Positions 8,284-17,435 are shown, numbered from the stretch's first letter. The stretch is 40,404 bases of DNA from Alkalibacterium gilvum (GCF_900109085.1 NZ_FNYW01000016.1:1-40404); one strand, 5' to 3'. Numbers and translations are program-made. Notes: generated by a model from the letters alone, not told the origin.

Positions 8284-9192
8284 ATGGGATTGGTTACAAA
8301 CCTTCAGTCAATTCGTCAATCAGTTGATTCCAAGAAATTAAAGATCGCTGTGGTGAAAGCAGCTAACGAAGATGTTTTGAAATCGATTAAAAGAGGAATA
8401 GAAGAAGATATTATAGAACCTGTACTTATCGATGATGAAGGCAAACTAACAGGATTATTGAAACAACTATCCATTGATTTGGAAAAAGTGGAAATTATCG
8501 ACCAGGCAGATGATAAAAAGGCAGCTGAAAAAGGGGTAGAACTTGCCCGAGATAAAAAAGTGGATGCTTTGATGAAGGGGTTTATTGGAACGGGAGACAT
8601 TTTACGTCCGGTTGTCAATAAAGAAACAGGAATTCGCTCAAGTACTCTATTATCGCACGTCGCCGTTATCTTTGTACCAAAATTAAACCGTTTTGTCGCT
8701 ATCACAGATGGTGGAATGGTTGTCGAGCCAAATAAAGAGCAACTTAAAACAATCATCGAACATGGTGTAGAAGTGATGAAGAGTATTGATGTAAAAGAAT
8801 CAAAGGCAGCTATTCTTTCAGCTTCGGAAAATGTCATGTCAAAAAATAATGCCTCGGTATGGGCAAGTGAATTGACAGAAGAGATGAGAAGTGACGATTA
8901 CGTAGTAGAAGGACCCATTTCTCTGGATTTGTCCTTGATACCAGATATTGTCGAAGAAAAGAATTATAGAGGGAAAATTCAAGGTGACGCAGATATAATT
9001 GTTACCCCAGATATAGTATCTGGAAACTCACTGTCAAAATCACTCACACTATTTGGTGGCGCTGAAATGGCAGGACTGATCATAGGAGCGACTGTGCCGA
9101 TCATTTTAACGTCTCGTGCGTCATCAAGTGACGAAAAATATGCGTCAATTTTGTTAGCACAACATGTCATGAATCAAAAAGAAAATGGATAA
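8284..9192 (+). CDS. ptb: Phosphate butyryltransferase (phosphotransacylase)
   Basis: This 302-residue protein belongs to the PTA/PTB family: acyl-CoA + phosphate gives acyl phosphate + CoA. Family features are KGFIGTGDILRPVVNKETGIR near residue 98, LLSHVAVIFVP, the ITDGGMVVEPN block, and a C-terminal DIIVTPDIVSGNSLSKSL stretch ending in a glycine/alanine-rich region. The length is that of butyryl-type rather than acetyl-type enzymes (about 330). It is followed 13 bases later by butyrate kinase. The natural acyl group could be butyryl, isobutyryl, isovaleryl, propionyl or acetyl; the sequence alone does not decide. Confidence 0.88.
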   Translation: MGLVTNLQSIRQSVDSKKLKIAVVKAANEDVLKSIKRGIEEDIIEPVLIDDEGKLTGLLKQLSIDLEKVEIIDQADDKKAAEKGVELARDKKVDALMKGFIGTGDILRPVVNKETGIRSSTLLSHVAVIFVPKLNRFVAITDGGMVVEPNKEQLKTIIEHGVEVMKSIDVKESKAAILSASENVMSKNNASVWASELTEEMRSDDYVVEGPISLDLSLIPDIVEEKNYRGKIQGDADIIVTPDIVSGNSLSKSLTLFGGAEMAGLIIGATVPIILTSRASSSDEKYASILLAQHVMNQKENG

Positions 9193-9205
9193 GTGAGGGA
9201 ATCAT

Positions 9206-10267
9206 ATGGGGAAAATAATCGTTATCAATCCGGGCGCAACGTCAACAAAGTTTGGTTACTTTGTTGACGCCCAAGAAGAATGGACAAAAGAAATTAAATA
9301 TAATAGTGATGAAATAAAAAAATACAATGTACTTTTTGATCAGTTTGAATTCCGTTTAAATGATATCCTGTCAGTGTTAAAGGAAAAAAACATAGAAAAA
9401 TTAGATGCAGTGGTCTCACGCGGAGGATTGGTTGGGCCTGTGAAATCAGGAGCATATATTATTGACCAGGCACTTCTTGATAAACTGGAATTCGATCCCG
9501 TGCTTGAACATGCCTCTAACTTAGGTGCTAAAATCGCCTACAACGTATTGAAAAAATATGGAACCGAGAAAGCACAAGCTTATATTTATGACCCCGTAAC
9601 AGTTGACGAGATGATCGATATTGCACGGATTACAGGCTTAAAAGAAGTGCAAAGAAAAAGTATAGGTCATCATTTAAATATGCGTGCCGTCGCAATTAAA
9701 GTCGCTGAAGATCACGATACCACCTATGAACGAAGCAATATTGTGGTTGCCCATCTTGGAGGCGGAAGTACGGCAAGTGCCCATAGAAAAGGGAAAATAG
9801 TCGACTTCGTATCCGATGACGAGATCATGTTTTCCGCTGAACGTTCTGGCGGCCTACCTTTAAAAGAGCTTCTTCCTTTAATGAAAGAAACATCAGTTAA
9901 AGATATGTCAAGAAGATTGAGAAGCGAAGCGGGCTTACAATCCTTACTGGGTACAAAAGATTTAATGGAAATAGAAGAATGTATTGAAGCCGGCGATCAT
10001 TATGCTGAACAAGTTATTTCTGCCTTGTCTTTACAAATAGCTAAAACAATCGCAACACTATCGACTACTTTAAAAGGAGACGTTGATTATATCTGCTTGA
10101 CAGGTGGGATGGCACACAGTGACCGCGTCTTCAATCAAGTAAAATCTTATATAAATTATGTTGCACCAGTTAAGCGGTATCCTGGTGAATTTGAATTGAT
10201 CGCTTTAGCTAAAGGCGGAGAACGAGTAATAAACAATAAGGAAACAGCAAATAACTTTCAAAGTTAA
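9206..10267 (+). CDS. buk: Butyrate kinase (acyl phosphate to acid plus ATP)
   Basis: This 353-residue protein is a member of the ASKHA acetate/butyrate kinase family. The N-terminal phosphate loop is INPGATSTKFGYF (residues 7-19), and the second phosphate loop is in VVAHLGGGSTASAHRKGKIVDF. The adenosine loop is in YICLTGGMAHSDR. Length matches butyrate kinases (about 355) and not acetate kinases (about 400). Together with ptb it makes ATP from acyl-CoA. It is the last gene of the run; its 3' end overlaps the end of the convergent LysR gene by 4 bases, leaving no room for a separate terminator. Confidence 0.92.
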   Translation: MGKIIVINPGATSTKFGYFVDAQEEWTKEIKYNSDEIKKYNVLFDQFEFRLNDILSVLKEKNIEKLDAVVSRGGLVGPVKSGAYIIDQALLDKLEFDPVLEHASNLGAKIAYNVLKKYGTEKAQAYIYDPVTVDEMIDIARITGLKEVQRKSIGHHLNMRAVAIKVAEDHDTTYERSNIVVAHLGGGSTASAHRKGKIVDFVSDDEIMFSAERSGGLPLKELLPLMKETSVKDMSRRLRSEAGLQSLLGTKDLMEIEECIEAGDHYAEQVISALSLQIAKTIATLSTTLKGDVDYICLTGGMAHSDRVFNQVKSYINYVAPVKRYPGEFELIALAKGGERVINNKETANNFQS

Positions 10268-11151
10268 TTTTTCTTTATCGCTTCGATAAACTGATGATAG
10301 GTATCCGTAACAATCATATCTTTACGTCTGGCAATGCCGATAGGATAGTAATTGCTTCTGTCCTCAAGCGGGACCCAGGATAAGTTGGGTGTATCATCAT
10401 ATTCTTTAAATTCTGAAGGCAGAAGAACAACAGCATTGAAATTTTCCAGGCTGTGTAAAAGGACTTTCCAGTCATCTTCTATAAAAACGATCTGATCATT
10501 AAAGCCGAATTTGAAACTTTGTTCTTCGGTTAAATTACCAAGCATATAATCATTGCTCAATGAAATAAATGTTTCATTTTTCAAATCTTTGAACGAAACA
10601 GAGTCTCGGTCAGAAAGAGGATTTGAAGACGGCATAACGACTGAAACGTTATACCCTTCAATACTGGTATTTTTTAAAGGAAGCAATTCAATGGAAGGCT
10701 CGACTAAAGGAAACGACAGAATACCGAAATCGATTTCACCATCAGCAAGCATTTTCTGCAGTTTATGTGAGCCATTTTGAATCAGACGGACTTCTACGTT
10801 TTGATTATTCGCTATAAATTGTGAAATATGCTTCATAAATTGCATGGCAGACAGAACTGTTAAACCGATACGTATCGATTCTTTGGTGTGTTGTTTTTGA
10901 CTATGCATATGGTTTACGAGATAATCAAAATCGTGAACGATATCCATACCATTTTCATATAGGAACATACCCGAATCCGTTAATTGCAAACCATTTTGAG
11001 ACTGGTTGAATAATTTGATATCGAATTCCTTTTCAAGTTTCTGCATAGAGAGACTGAGAGTGGGTTGCGTAACAAAAAGACTTTCTGCTGCTCTTGAATA
11101 GCTTTTGGCTTCGACGATAGCGATGAAATATTTAAGTTGACGAATTTCCAT
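10264..11151 (-). CDS. LysR-family transcriptional regulator
   Basis: This 295-residue protein has the LysR layout: a winged HTH in residues 1-60 (MEIRQLKYFIAIVEAKSYSR, then FVTQPTLSLSMQKLEKEF) and a two-lobed effector-binding domain from about 90. The start is ATG with GGAGGAG about 8 bases ahead. It is convergent with buk and divergent from the D-2-hydroxyacid dehydrogenase gene, and it most likely controls that gene, the PDH-type operon, or both. The effector may be a 2-oxo acid or derivative; this is inferred from position only. Confidence 0.88.
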   Translation of the reverse strand: MEIRQLKYFIAIVEAKSYSRAAESLFVTQPTLSLSMQKLEKEFDIKLFNQSQNGLQLTDSGMFLYENGMDIVHDFDYLVNHMHSQKQHTKESIRIGLTVLSAMQFMKHISQFIANNQNVEVRLIQNGSHKLQKMLADGEIDFGILSFPLVEPSIELLPLKNTSIEGYNVSVVMPSSNPLSDRDSVSFKDLKNETFISLSNDYMLGNLTEEQSFKFGFNDQIVFIEDDWKVLLHSLENFNAVVLLPSEFKEYDDTPNLSWVPLEDRSNYYPIGIARRKDMIVTDTYHQFIEAIKKN

Positions 11152-11248
11152 GTGGATCTCCTCCGTATAAATTTTAACATCAGTAAATAAGCTATTATAT
11201 ATTGAATTAAAGCTTTAGATGTTTCCTTATTACAATTATACAGAGTAT

Positions 11249-11259
11249 CTTTGTCAAAG
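11249..11259. promoter_or_regulatory. Candidate LysR operator in the divergent region
   Basis: CTTTGTCAAAG is a perfect 11-bp palindrome around a central T. It lies in the 228-bp gap between the LysR gene and the divergent dehydrogenase gene, where LysR proteins usually bind T-N11-A-type dyads. The rest of the gap is AT-rich, with no clear consensus promoter. Confidence 0.35.
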
Positions 11260-11379
11260 TATATGAACGAAATTCAACAATAAATCACTCTAAATAAAAT
11301 TAAAATAGTTATTTTTTAAAGGTGATGGAATAAAAAAACAATAGAAAGTAATAGCTTGTATAGGAAGGTAAGGTGTGTA

Positions 11380-12375
11380 ATGATGAAAATTATTGCCTAT
11401 CATGTTCGTGATGAAGAATTAGAAATAGTAGAAAAATGGGAAAAAGAACACAATGTAGATGTGAAGATTGTGAAAGACCAGTTATCTTCAGAAAATGTTC
11501 ATTTAGCAAAGGGATTCGACGGTTTAACAACGAGTCAAAATAAACCCATTCCCAATGACATTTATGAAAAGCTAAATTCATATGGAATAAAACAAATATC
11601 CCAAAGAAGTGCGGGCTATGATATTTATGATCTAAAAGCTGCAAGTAAGAATAATATTATTATAAGTAATGTTGCGGTTTACTCTCCTGAATCAATTGCT
11701 GAATTTACATTAACTCAAGCGTTGATGCTTATAAGAAAAGTAAAAGAGATTGAAGAAAGAACAAACGAAGAAAACTTTAGTTGGCAGCCAGAAATTCAAG
11801 GACGTCTACTAGCAGAAATGACTGTAGGGATTATCGGCACAGGCCATATTGGTCGTTCAGCTGCAAAATTGTTCAATGCTCTCGGAGCTAAAGTTTTAGG
11901 GTATGATATCTATCCGAATGATAAAGCTGAGGAGTACTTGGAATATAAAGAGAGCATAGAAGATGTCATCAAACATTCTGATATTGTGAGCTTGCATATG
12001 CCGGCAACTGAAGATAATTTCCACCAATTTAATTACGAAATGTTTAAACAATTCAAAGCAACAGCTTATCTGATAAATAACGCAAGAGGATCTATTGTAG
12101 ATACTAAAGATTTGATGAGTGCATTGGATGATAATCTACTTGCTGGCGCTGCTTTGGACACATATGAGCGTGAAGGTGCCTACGTTCCTCGAGATAATAG
12201 AGAAACGGGCATTAGTGATGATTTATTCAAAGCAGTTTTAAATCATGACAAAATAATGTACACACCACATATCGCTTATTATACAAACGTATCTGTAAGG
12301 AATATTATGACTATAGGTTTAGATTCAACGCTTGAGGTCATAAAAACTGGCGACACTAAAAATCGAGTAAATTAA
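11380..12375 (+). CDS. D-2-hydroxyacid dehydrogenase (D-lactate or D-2-hydroxyisocaproate type)
   Basis: This 331-residue NAD enzyme interconverts 2-oxo acids and D-2-hydroxy acids. It has the Lactobacillus D-LDH/D-HicDH layout: NAD loop GTGHIG at about 153-158, catalytic R236 (NNARGSIVD), E263 (DTYERE) and H297 (TPHIAYYT). The ATG at 11380 is chosen over an in-frame TTG at 11356, because the purine-rich stretch GGAAGGTAAGG lies just ahead of it; a second ATG follows directly. Its neighbours (LysR; 2-oxoacid dehydrogenase; Ptb; Buk) suggest a 2-oxo acid reductase working as an electron sink. Lactate or a branched-chain 2-oxo acid are both possible. Confidence 0.82.
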   Translation: MMKIIAYHVRDEELEIVEKWEKEHNVDVKIVKDQLSSENVHLAKGFDGLTTSQNKPIPNDIYEKLNSYGIKQISQRSAGYDIYDLKAASKNNIIISNVAVYSPESIAEFTLTQALMLIRKVKEIEERTNEENFSWQPEIQGRLLAEMTVGIIGTGHIGRSAAKLFNALGAKVLGYDIYPNDKAEEYLEYKESIEDVIKHSDIVSLHMPATEDNFHQFNYEMFKQFKATAYLINNARGSIVDTKDLMSALDDNLLAGAALDTYEREGAYVPRDNRETGISDDLFKAVLNHDKIMYTPHIAYYTNVSVRNIMTIGLDSTLEVIKTGDTKNRVN

Positions 12376-12392
12376 AATAACTGAATAAAATG

Positions 12393-12446
12393 AAAACTCT
12401 TTTTGAAAAGGCAGCTATACATTCGTCTTTTTTAAAAGAGTTTTTT
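12393..12446 (+). terminator. Terminator after the D-2-hydroxyacid dehydrogenase
   Basis: Arms AAAACTCTTTT (from 12393) and AAAAGAGTTTT (from 12434) pair around an A/G-rich loop and end in a T-run, 18 bases after the stop codon. Confidence 0.75.
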
Positions 12447-12587
12447 ATCTTGTAAAAAGTAAAGCGCATGCCCTTCGTTAGGGGGTATAAGCGAAAGAAA
12501 TCATTTAAATGTTTAATGCACGCCCTTTGTGAGTAAAAGGAAAAGTAAAAAGTCAGACGCCTAGCCAGCGCTTGTTATTTACATTGA

Positions 12588-12615
12588 TTACAACAAGAAG
12601 TTATTTTGATATACT
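12588..12615 (+). promoter_or_regulatory. Promoter of sbcDC
   Basis: TTACAA (12588-12593), 16 bp, TATACT (12610-12615), with an extended -10 TG at 12607-12608. It lies 32 bases before the sbcD start codon. The 270-bp gap before it otherwise holds the terminator and two similar 13-mers (12466, 12518) of no clear meaning. Confidence 0.65.
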
Positions 12616-12647
12616 AAAGCCATAAGAATATGAACAGGAGGACAATA

Positions 12648-13781
12648 ATGAGAATCTTACATACAGCAGATTGGCACATAGGAAAAATTGTCAATGAATT
12701 CTCGATGTTAGAGGATCAAAAGGCGGTGCTTCATGCATTGGTCGATAAAGTTAAGGAACTTGAGGTCGATGTACTGATTATGGCAGGGGATCTCTATGAC
12801 CGTGCCATTCCTCCAAAAGAAGCAGTAACGTTAGCTAACTCTATCTTTAATAGACTCATAAAAGAAGCTGGCATACCCGTTTTAGTCATTGCTGGAAATC
12901 ATGACAGTAATGAAAGACTGGAATATGGTGCGGAACTACTTGCGGGGAGTCAATTGTTCATTGAAGGAACGGTAAAAAAAGATGTACGAAAAGTAACTAT
13001 CGACAATGTGAACTTTTATCTTCTGCCATTCGCAGACCATGTCACGATTAGACAATTGTTTGAAGACAAAGAAATTAGAGATCTAAAGGATGCGACGCGT
13101 AAACAAGTCGAGTCGATAACTTCTGAAATGAACCTAGATGAAGTAAATGTTTTGATCGCGCACGGTTATATCGTAAACGGTGTAAAAGAGTCGGTTGAAG
13201 CCTCTGATTCTGAACGACCATTGAGTATTGGAACAGCCGAATATGTTGATGTAAATATATTTGATGACTTCGACTATGTCGCTTTGGGTCACCTGCACAA
13301 AGCACAAAAGGTGAAGTCGGAAAATGTACGTTATAGCGGTTCGCCTTTAAAGTATTCTAAATCAGAAGTCCGACATAAAAAACAGTTTGTCCTTTTAGAT
13401 ATAGATAAAGACACATTTAATGTAGAAATGATTGAAATCAAGACTGAACGAGATATGAAGGTTTTAAAAGGAACATTCAACGAGTTGATGGCGGATGAAT
13501 CAGAAGACTATATATTTTTTGAGTTGGAAGACAATAACTATGTCATGGATGCAATGAATCAGCTCCGCAGACGCTATCCCTATGCGATGGGACTTGAGTA
13601 CACTGCACAGAAAGAACGGAAAGAGTCGAGCAAAAAAACGAAGCAGGAAGCCCTTGAAAAAAAGGGTTTACTGGAACTTTTCGATGACTTCTATTCTGAA
13701 TACAAGCAAACCTCATTAGATAGTAATCAAAAAAAAGCCATCAATAAAACATGGGAAGATGCATTGAAAGGGGAGAAGTAG
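12648..13781 (+). CDS. sbcD: Exonuclease SbcD, Mre11-type nuclease subunit
   Basis: This 377-residue metallophosphoesterase is the nuclease of the SbcCD complex, which opens hairpins and trims double-strand ends. Metal-binding motifs are HTADWHIGK (DxH), MAGDLYDR (GDxxD), AGNHDSNERL (GNHD) and GHLHKAQ (GHxH). The C-terminal part is the usual capping and SbcC-binding region. The start is ATG 12648, with AGGAGG at 12636-12641; an in-frame ATG at 12630 would lie upstream of that site. The stop is directly followed by the sbcC ATG, so the two are translationally coupled. Confidence 0.93.
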   Translation: MRILHTADWHIGKIVNEFSMLEDQKAVLHALVDKVKELEVDVLIMAGDLYDRAIPPKEAVTLANSIFNRLIKEAGIPVLVIAGNHDSNERLEYGAELLAGSQLFIEGTVKKDVRKVTIDNVNFYLLPFADHVTIRQLFEDKEIRDLKDATRKQVESITSEMNLDEVNVLIAHGYIVNGVKESVEASDSERPLSIGTAEYVDVNIFDDFDYVALGHLHKAQKVKSENVRYSGSPLKYSKSEVRHKKQFVLLDIDKDTFNVEMIEIKTERDMKVLKGTFNELMADESEDYIFFELEDNNYVMDAMNQLRRRYPYAMGLEYTAQKERKESSKKTKQEALEKKGLLELFDDFYSEYKQTSLDSNQKKAINKTWEDALKGEK

Positions 13782-16700
13782 ATGCGTCCTTTAAAATTAG
13801 TAATGAATGCCTTTGGACCTTATAAGGATAAAGTAGAAATTGATTTCACTCAATTTAATCAGTCTTCACTCTTTTTAATTAGTGGGCCAACTGGCGCAGG
13901 AAAAACAACTATATTTGATGCCATTGCCTATGCCTTGTTCGATTCAGCGAGTGGAGATGATCGAGATAAAAATTCATTTAAATCTGATCACGCAACGGAT
14001 TTAGATTTGTGCTATGTTGAATTGGAGTTTGAATTAGGGAAAAAAGTCTATAAAGTTCACAGAACGCCAGATCAGACTGGGCCGGGTACGCGTACCAAGA
14101 CCAGGAAAATAAAATCGAGTGTAGAATTTCACACAGAAAATTCGGTCACAACAAAAATTTTGGAAGCCAATCAGGAGATACAAGAATTGATAGGCTTAAC
14201 CTATGAGCAGTTCCGTCAAATTGTGATGCTTCCCCAAGGCGCCTTCAAAAAAATGCTGGAGTCTAACAGCCGTCAAAAAGAAGAAATTTTCAGGAATATA
14301 TTTGAAACAGATATTTACGGCTATTTTCAAGAAGAACTTAAGAAAAAGGCAAAAACTCTTTCTGACCAGCGTAAAAAATATGAATTGGCTTTACAAGAAG
14401 CTTTCAAGCGTATAGATTCTGAAGAAAATGAAACGTTAGATAAAGCCATCGCACAACTTGACGTTAAAACAGTCTTAAGCGAATTGGACCAGATTATTAA
14501 AAATGAAAATGAAGAATTAAAACAGATACGAACACACTTGTCTGATTTTCAAGAAGAAAAAGTGAGGCAAGTAAGACTGATTGAAATGTTGGGAAAACGT
14601 GATGCGCTCAACGAAGAAAAAGTAAAGCTAGATGAACAGGAAAAGCAAGTAGATCAATATAAAACACAATTAGTGAACCATGAAAAAGCTGAAAAACTTG
14701 TTCAGTTACAAAAAAATAGGCAAGATGCAAAAACTGAAAAAGAAACAAGTGAAAAACGACTTTCGGAATTAAATGAAAAAATCCAGCAAGTAAAAACTGA
14801 ACGTGCAACCGTTGATGAACGATATAAAAGTATTTCAATAGCGTATAAAAAGCTAGACGATGTAAGAAAAGAAGTTTTGAAACTAAATGAAGAGCTCAAT
14901 CGGTTTGAAATTGAAAAAGACAAGACGATACAGCTTTCTGCTCTTGAGAAACGTAAAAATGAATCACAAGTGAAAAAAGAGCAGATAACTGAACAACATA
15001 AACAATTAAAAGATAAACATCAGTCAGTGAAAACAGCATTAACAGAGTTGTCGAAGACACGTGAAAAATTAACAGCATGCTATAAAGTTTTAAGTACAAA
15101 AAAAGACGAACAAAATCAATTGAATCAACGCTTAAATAATTTGAAAGAAGTATCCCAGTGGCGTGAACAAGGTGAGGAGTTGAAACAGGCATTTCAAGCT
15201 GCTGAACAAACCCTTGATAAAGCAAGAGCAGAGTGGCAGTCGGCTAAATCTACGTACTTCAGCCAATTATCTGTTGTTTTAGCAGGTGAACTTGAAGAAG
15301 GAAAACCCTGCCCGGTCTGTGGATCGACTGAACATCCTACAAAAGCACAGGCCAAGTCGGAAGACATAACAAAAGAACGGGTCGATACATTCGAAAAAAA
15401 GAAAGAAACAGCAGAAAAAACCTTTAATCGTTTAGTGACTCAGTCAGAACATCTCTCACATCAAGTGACTGAACGCTGCGAAGAATTAGGAATCTCACCT
15501 AAAGATATACAAAATGAGAAAGAAAAAGTTGAAGAAAATACTGAAGCAGTCACTGAAAAAATCAACATACTGCAAGATGAAATAAAAACTGAAGAAGCAG
15601 CGGTTAAGCAAGAAGAAGCACTTACTAAAGAGCTTGATACATTAGAAAAAAAAGAGCGAGAAGCAGCTGAGGGCTTATATAAACAGGTTTCTATAATTGA
15701 AAATAGCGAAGTGCGTCTAATAGAAATCAGTAAAGAAATCGCTGATTTGAAAGAAAAACAGGTTTATGACTCCAAGGAGCAAGTCTTAGAACTTGTCGTG
15801 ACGAAAGAAAGAGCAATTAAAGAAACAGAGAGACAAGAAAAGACAACGCGTGAAGAACTAAATAGGTTACAAAATACCTTAGCTACTGCAGAAACAGAAA
15901 GGAACCTGACTGAAAAGCGTATCAAGGAATTAAGTGAAACAGAAGAAAAATTAAAACAGACATTCAGAGAACGTATGGAAACAAGTGGGTTTCAAGATGA
16001 TTTTGCGGATGCTGTCCTTCAAGAGGAACTGGTTGAAAAAAGGAAAAAGGAAATACAAACTTATAGAGAAGCGCGTGCTATTCATACGAATGCCGTTAAA
16101 GAGGTCGCTGATTTTCTTGAAAAAGCCGATAGTGTGGACTCAAAAGAAGCACATGAAACGCGATTGACTGAGATTGAAGCAACTATACCTGAATGGGAGA
16201 TAAAGCGTGACCGCTATATCCAAAAGACAAGTCAAAATCAGTCAGCCCAGGAAACCATTCAAAAATATCAGAAACAAAGTGAGTATATTGAGAAAGATTA
16301 TCAGTTATATGGAGAACTCTCTCGTATGGCAAATGGTGCAAAGGAAACCGACTATGTTTCTTTTGAGCGTTATGTTTTGGGGATTTATTTTGAAGAAATA
16401 TTAGATGCAGCGAATACGCGATTAGCGCAGATGACCAATAATCGTTACGAAATGCATAAGAAAGTAGAAAAAGCTAAAGGAGCCGGACCTCAAGGATTGG
16501 ATATCGATGTTTTTGATCATCATACTGGCAAAGCCCGTGGAGTCAGCACCTTATCTGGTGGAGAAACATTTAAAGCATCTCTAGCTTTAGCTTTAGGACT
16601 CAGCGACGTTATTCAAAGTCAAAATGGTGGGGTGAGTGTGGACACACTCTTTGTGGATGAAGGTTTTGGAACACTGGATTCTGATTCTCTGGATAATGCG

Positions 16701-16841
16701 ATTCAAACCTTGCTTGATTTACATGAACACGGACGCCTTGTTGGAATTATTTCTCACGTTGAGGAGCTAAAGACACGAATACAATCGCATATCATCGTTG
16801 AGAAAAACACCTCGGGAAGTCAGGCTTATGTTCAGGCATAA
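13782..16841 (+). CDS. sbcC: Exonuclease SbcC, Rad50-type ATPase subunit
   Basis: This SMC-like ATPase of 1019 residues partners SbcD. Walker A is GPTGAGKTT near residue 35. Long charged coiled-coil arms fill about 180-860, interrupted by the zinc hook CPVC at residues 510-513, which joins two molecules. The C-terminal lobe holds the ABC signature TLSGGETFKASLALALGLS and Walker B DTLFVDEGFGTLD. Length and domain order are normal for Firmicutes. It is the second gene of the pair; ridA follows after 32 bases and may be co-transcribed. Confidence 0.95.
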   Translation: MRPLKLVMNAFGPYKDKVEIDFTQFNQSSLFLISGPTGAGKTTIFDAIAYALFDSASGDDRDKNSFKSDHATDLDLCYVELEFELGKKVYKVHRTPDQTGPGTRTKTRKIKSSVEFHTENSVTTKILEANQEIQELIGLTYEQFRQIVMLPQGAFKKMLESNSRQKEEIFRNIFETDIYGYFQEELKKKAKTLSDQRKKYELALQEAFKRIDSEENETLDKAIAQLDVKTVLSELDQIIKNENEELKQIRTHLSDFQEEKVRQVRLIEMLGKRDALNEEKVKLDEQEKQVDQYKTQLVNHEKAEKLVQLQKNRQDAKTEKETSEKRLSELNEKIQQVKTERATVDERYKSISIAYKKLDDVRKEVLKLNEELNRFEIEKDKTIQLSALEKRKNESQVKKEQITEQHKQLKDKHQSVKTALTELSKTREKLTACYKVLSTKKDEQNQLNQRLNNLKEVSQWREQGEELKQAFQAAEQTLDKARAEWQSAKSTYFSQLSVVLAGELEEGKPCPVCGSTEHPTKAQAKSEDITKERVDTFEKKKETAEKTFNRLVTQSEHLSHQVTERCEELGISPKDIQNEKEKVEENTEAVTEKINILQDEIKTEEAAVKQEEALTKELDTLEKKEREAAEGLYKQVSIIENSEVRLIEISKEIADLKEKQVYDSKEQVLELVVTKERAIKETERQEKTTREELNRLQNTLATAETERNLTEKRIKELSETEEKLKQTFRERMETSGFQDDFADAVLQEELVEKRKKEIQTYREARAIHTNAVKEVADFLEKADSVDSKEAHETRLTEIEATIPEWEIKRDRYIQKTSQNQSAQETIQKYQKQSEYIEKDYQLYGELSRMANGAKETDYVSFERYVLGIYFEEILDAANTRLAQMTNNRYEMHKKVEKAKGAGPQGLDIDVFDHHTGKARGVSTLSGGETFKASLALALGLSDVIQSQNGGVSVDTLFVDEGFGTLDSDSLDNAIQTLLDLHEHGRLVGIISHVEELKTRIQSHIIVEKNTSGSQAYVQA

Positions 16842-16873
16842 ATAATTAAATAAAAACTAAAGGAGAAATTAAT

Positions 16874-17272
16874 ATGACAGAAATGAAAAAAAGAATCGTA
16901 CAATCAGAAAAAGCTCCAGCAGCTATCGGGCCCTATTCACAAGCGGTCAAATTTGGAGATACCCTTCACTTATCAGGGCAGTTACCAATTGATGTAAAAG
17001 TTGGTAAGATTACAGAAACAACCGCAGCTGGACAGACAAGACAAGCGCTAAAAAATGTAGAATATATTTTGGCCGAAGAGGGATTAGACTTATCAGATGT
17101 ATTGAAAGTAACGGTACTGTTAAGTGACATTGAAAATTTCCAAGAAATGAACAATGTCTATTCAGATTTTTTCAAAGAACCTTTTCCTGCTCGTATCGCC
17201 TATGAAGTCTCCGCACTACCAGCAAAAGCGTTAGTTGAAATAGCCGTTATTGCAGGAAAGCAAACGATCTAA
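16874..17272 (+). CDS. ridA: RidA-family enamine/imine deaminase
   Basis: This 132-residue protein of the YjgF/YER057c/UK114 family hydrolyses reactive enamines made by PLP enzymes such as threonine dehydratase, releasing 2-oxo acids and ammonia. It has the family N-terminus (APAAIGPYSQAV), SGQLPID, and the active-site R107 in PARIAYEVSALPAKALVEI with E122. AAGGAG precedes the ATG by 7 bases. It may share the sbcDC transcript; a strong terminator follows at 17342. Confidence 0.92.
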   Translation: MTEMKKRIVQSEKAPAAIGPYSQAVKFGDTLHLSGQLPIDVKVGKITETTAAGQTRQALKNVEYILAEEGLDLSDVLKVTVLLSDIENFQEMNNVYSDFFKEPFPARIAYEVSALPAKALVEIAVIAGKQTI

Positions 17273-17341
17273 GCCTAGTGAGTTAATGATGTTATTGATA
17301 GTATAAAAAACCAGAGTAGAAAAAGGGGAAACACGTTATAA

Positions 17342-17377
17342 AACACCACACTCCAGATTGGAGGGTGGTGTTTTTTT
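17342..17377 (+). terminator. Rho-independent terminator after ridA
   Basis: AACACCAC-CTCCA and TGGAG-GTGGTGTT form a stem of 13 pairs with one mismatch and a 3-nt loop, followed by seven T. It lies 35 bases before the next promoter. Confidence 0.9.
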
Positions 17378-17382
17378 GAAGT

Positions 17383-17394
17383 AAAAATATTTTC
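17383..17394. promoter_or_regulatory. Upstream RpiR-type operator half
   Basis: AAAAATATTTTC differs by one base from the perfect palindrome at 17412-17423, and its centre is 29 bp upstream of that of the promoter-embedded copy. Two similar sites in tandem suggest cooperative binding by the RpiR protein encoded two genes downstream. Confidence 0.45.
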
Positions 17395-17406
17395 ATCAAA
17401 AAAAAC

Positions 17407-17435
17407 TTGACGAAAATATTTTCAAAGATTACAAT
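17407..17435 (+). promoter_or_regulatory. Promoter of the amino-sugar PTS operon with embedded operator
   Basis: TTGACG (17407-17412), 17 bp, TACAAT (17430-17435). The perfect palindrome GAAAATATTTTC (17412-17423) sits between the hexamers. This form (GAAA-W4-TTTC) is like motifs reported for RpiR-type sialic acid/amino sugar regulators, so repression by steric blocking is expected. Confidence 0.7.

Noticed and set aside
8316-8837. Long open frame antisense to ptb (173 codons)
   Set aside because: It lies fully within ptb on the other strand, gives a serine/threonine-rich product typical of antisense frames, and ptb has clear family motifs.
11356-11379. TTG start for the D-2-hydroxyacid dehydrogenase
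   Set aside because: The added residues are not part of the family N-terminus, and the purine-rich ribosome site lies inside this stretch; ATG 11380 fits better.
12464-12530. Two similar 13-mers (gcatgcccttcgt, gcacgccctttgt) before sbcD
   Set aside because: There are only two copies with two mismatches; too little to call a repeat or operator.
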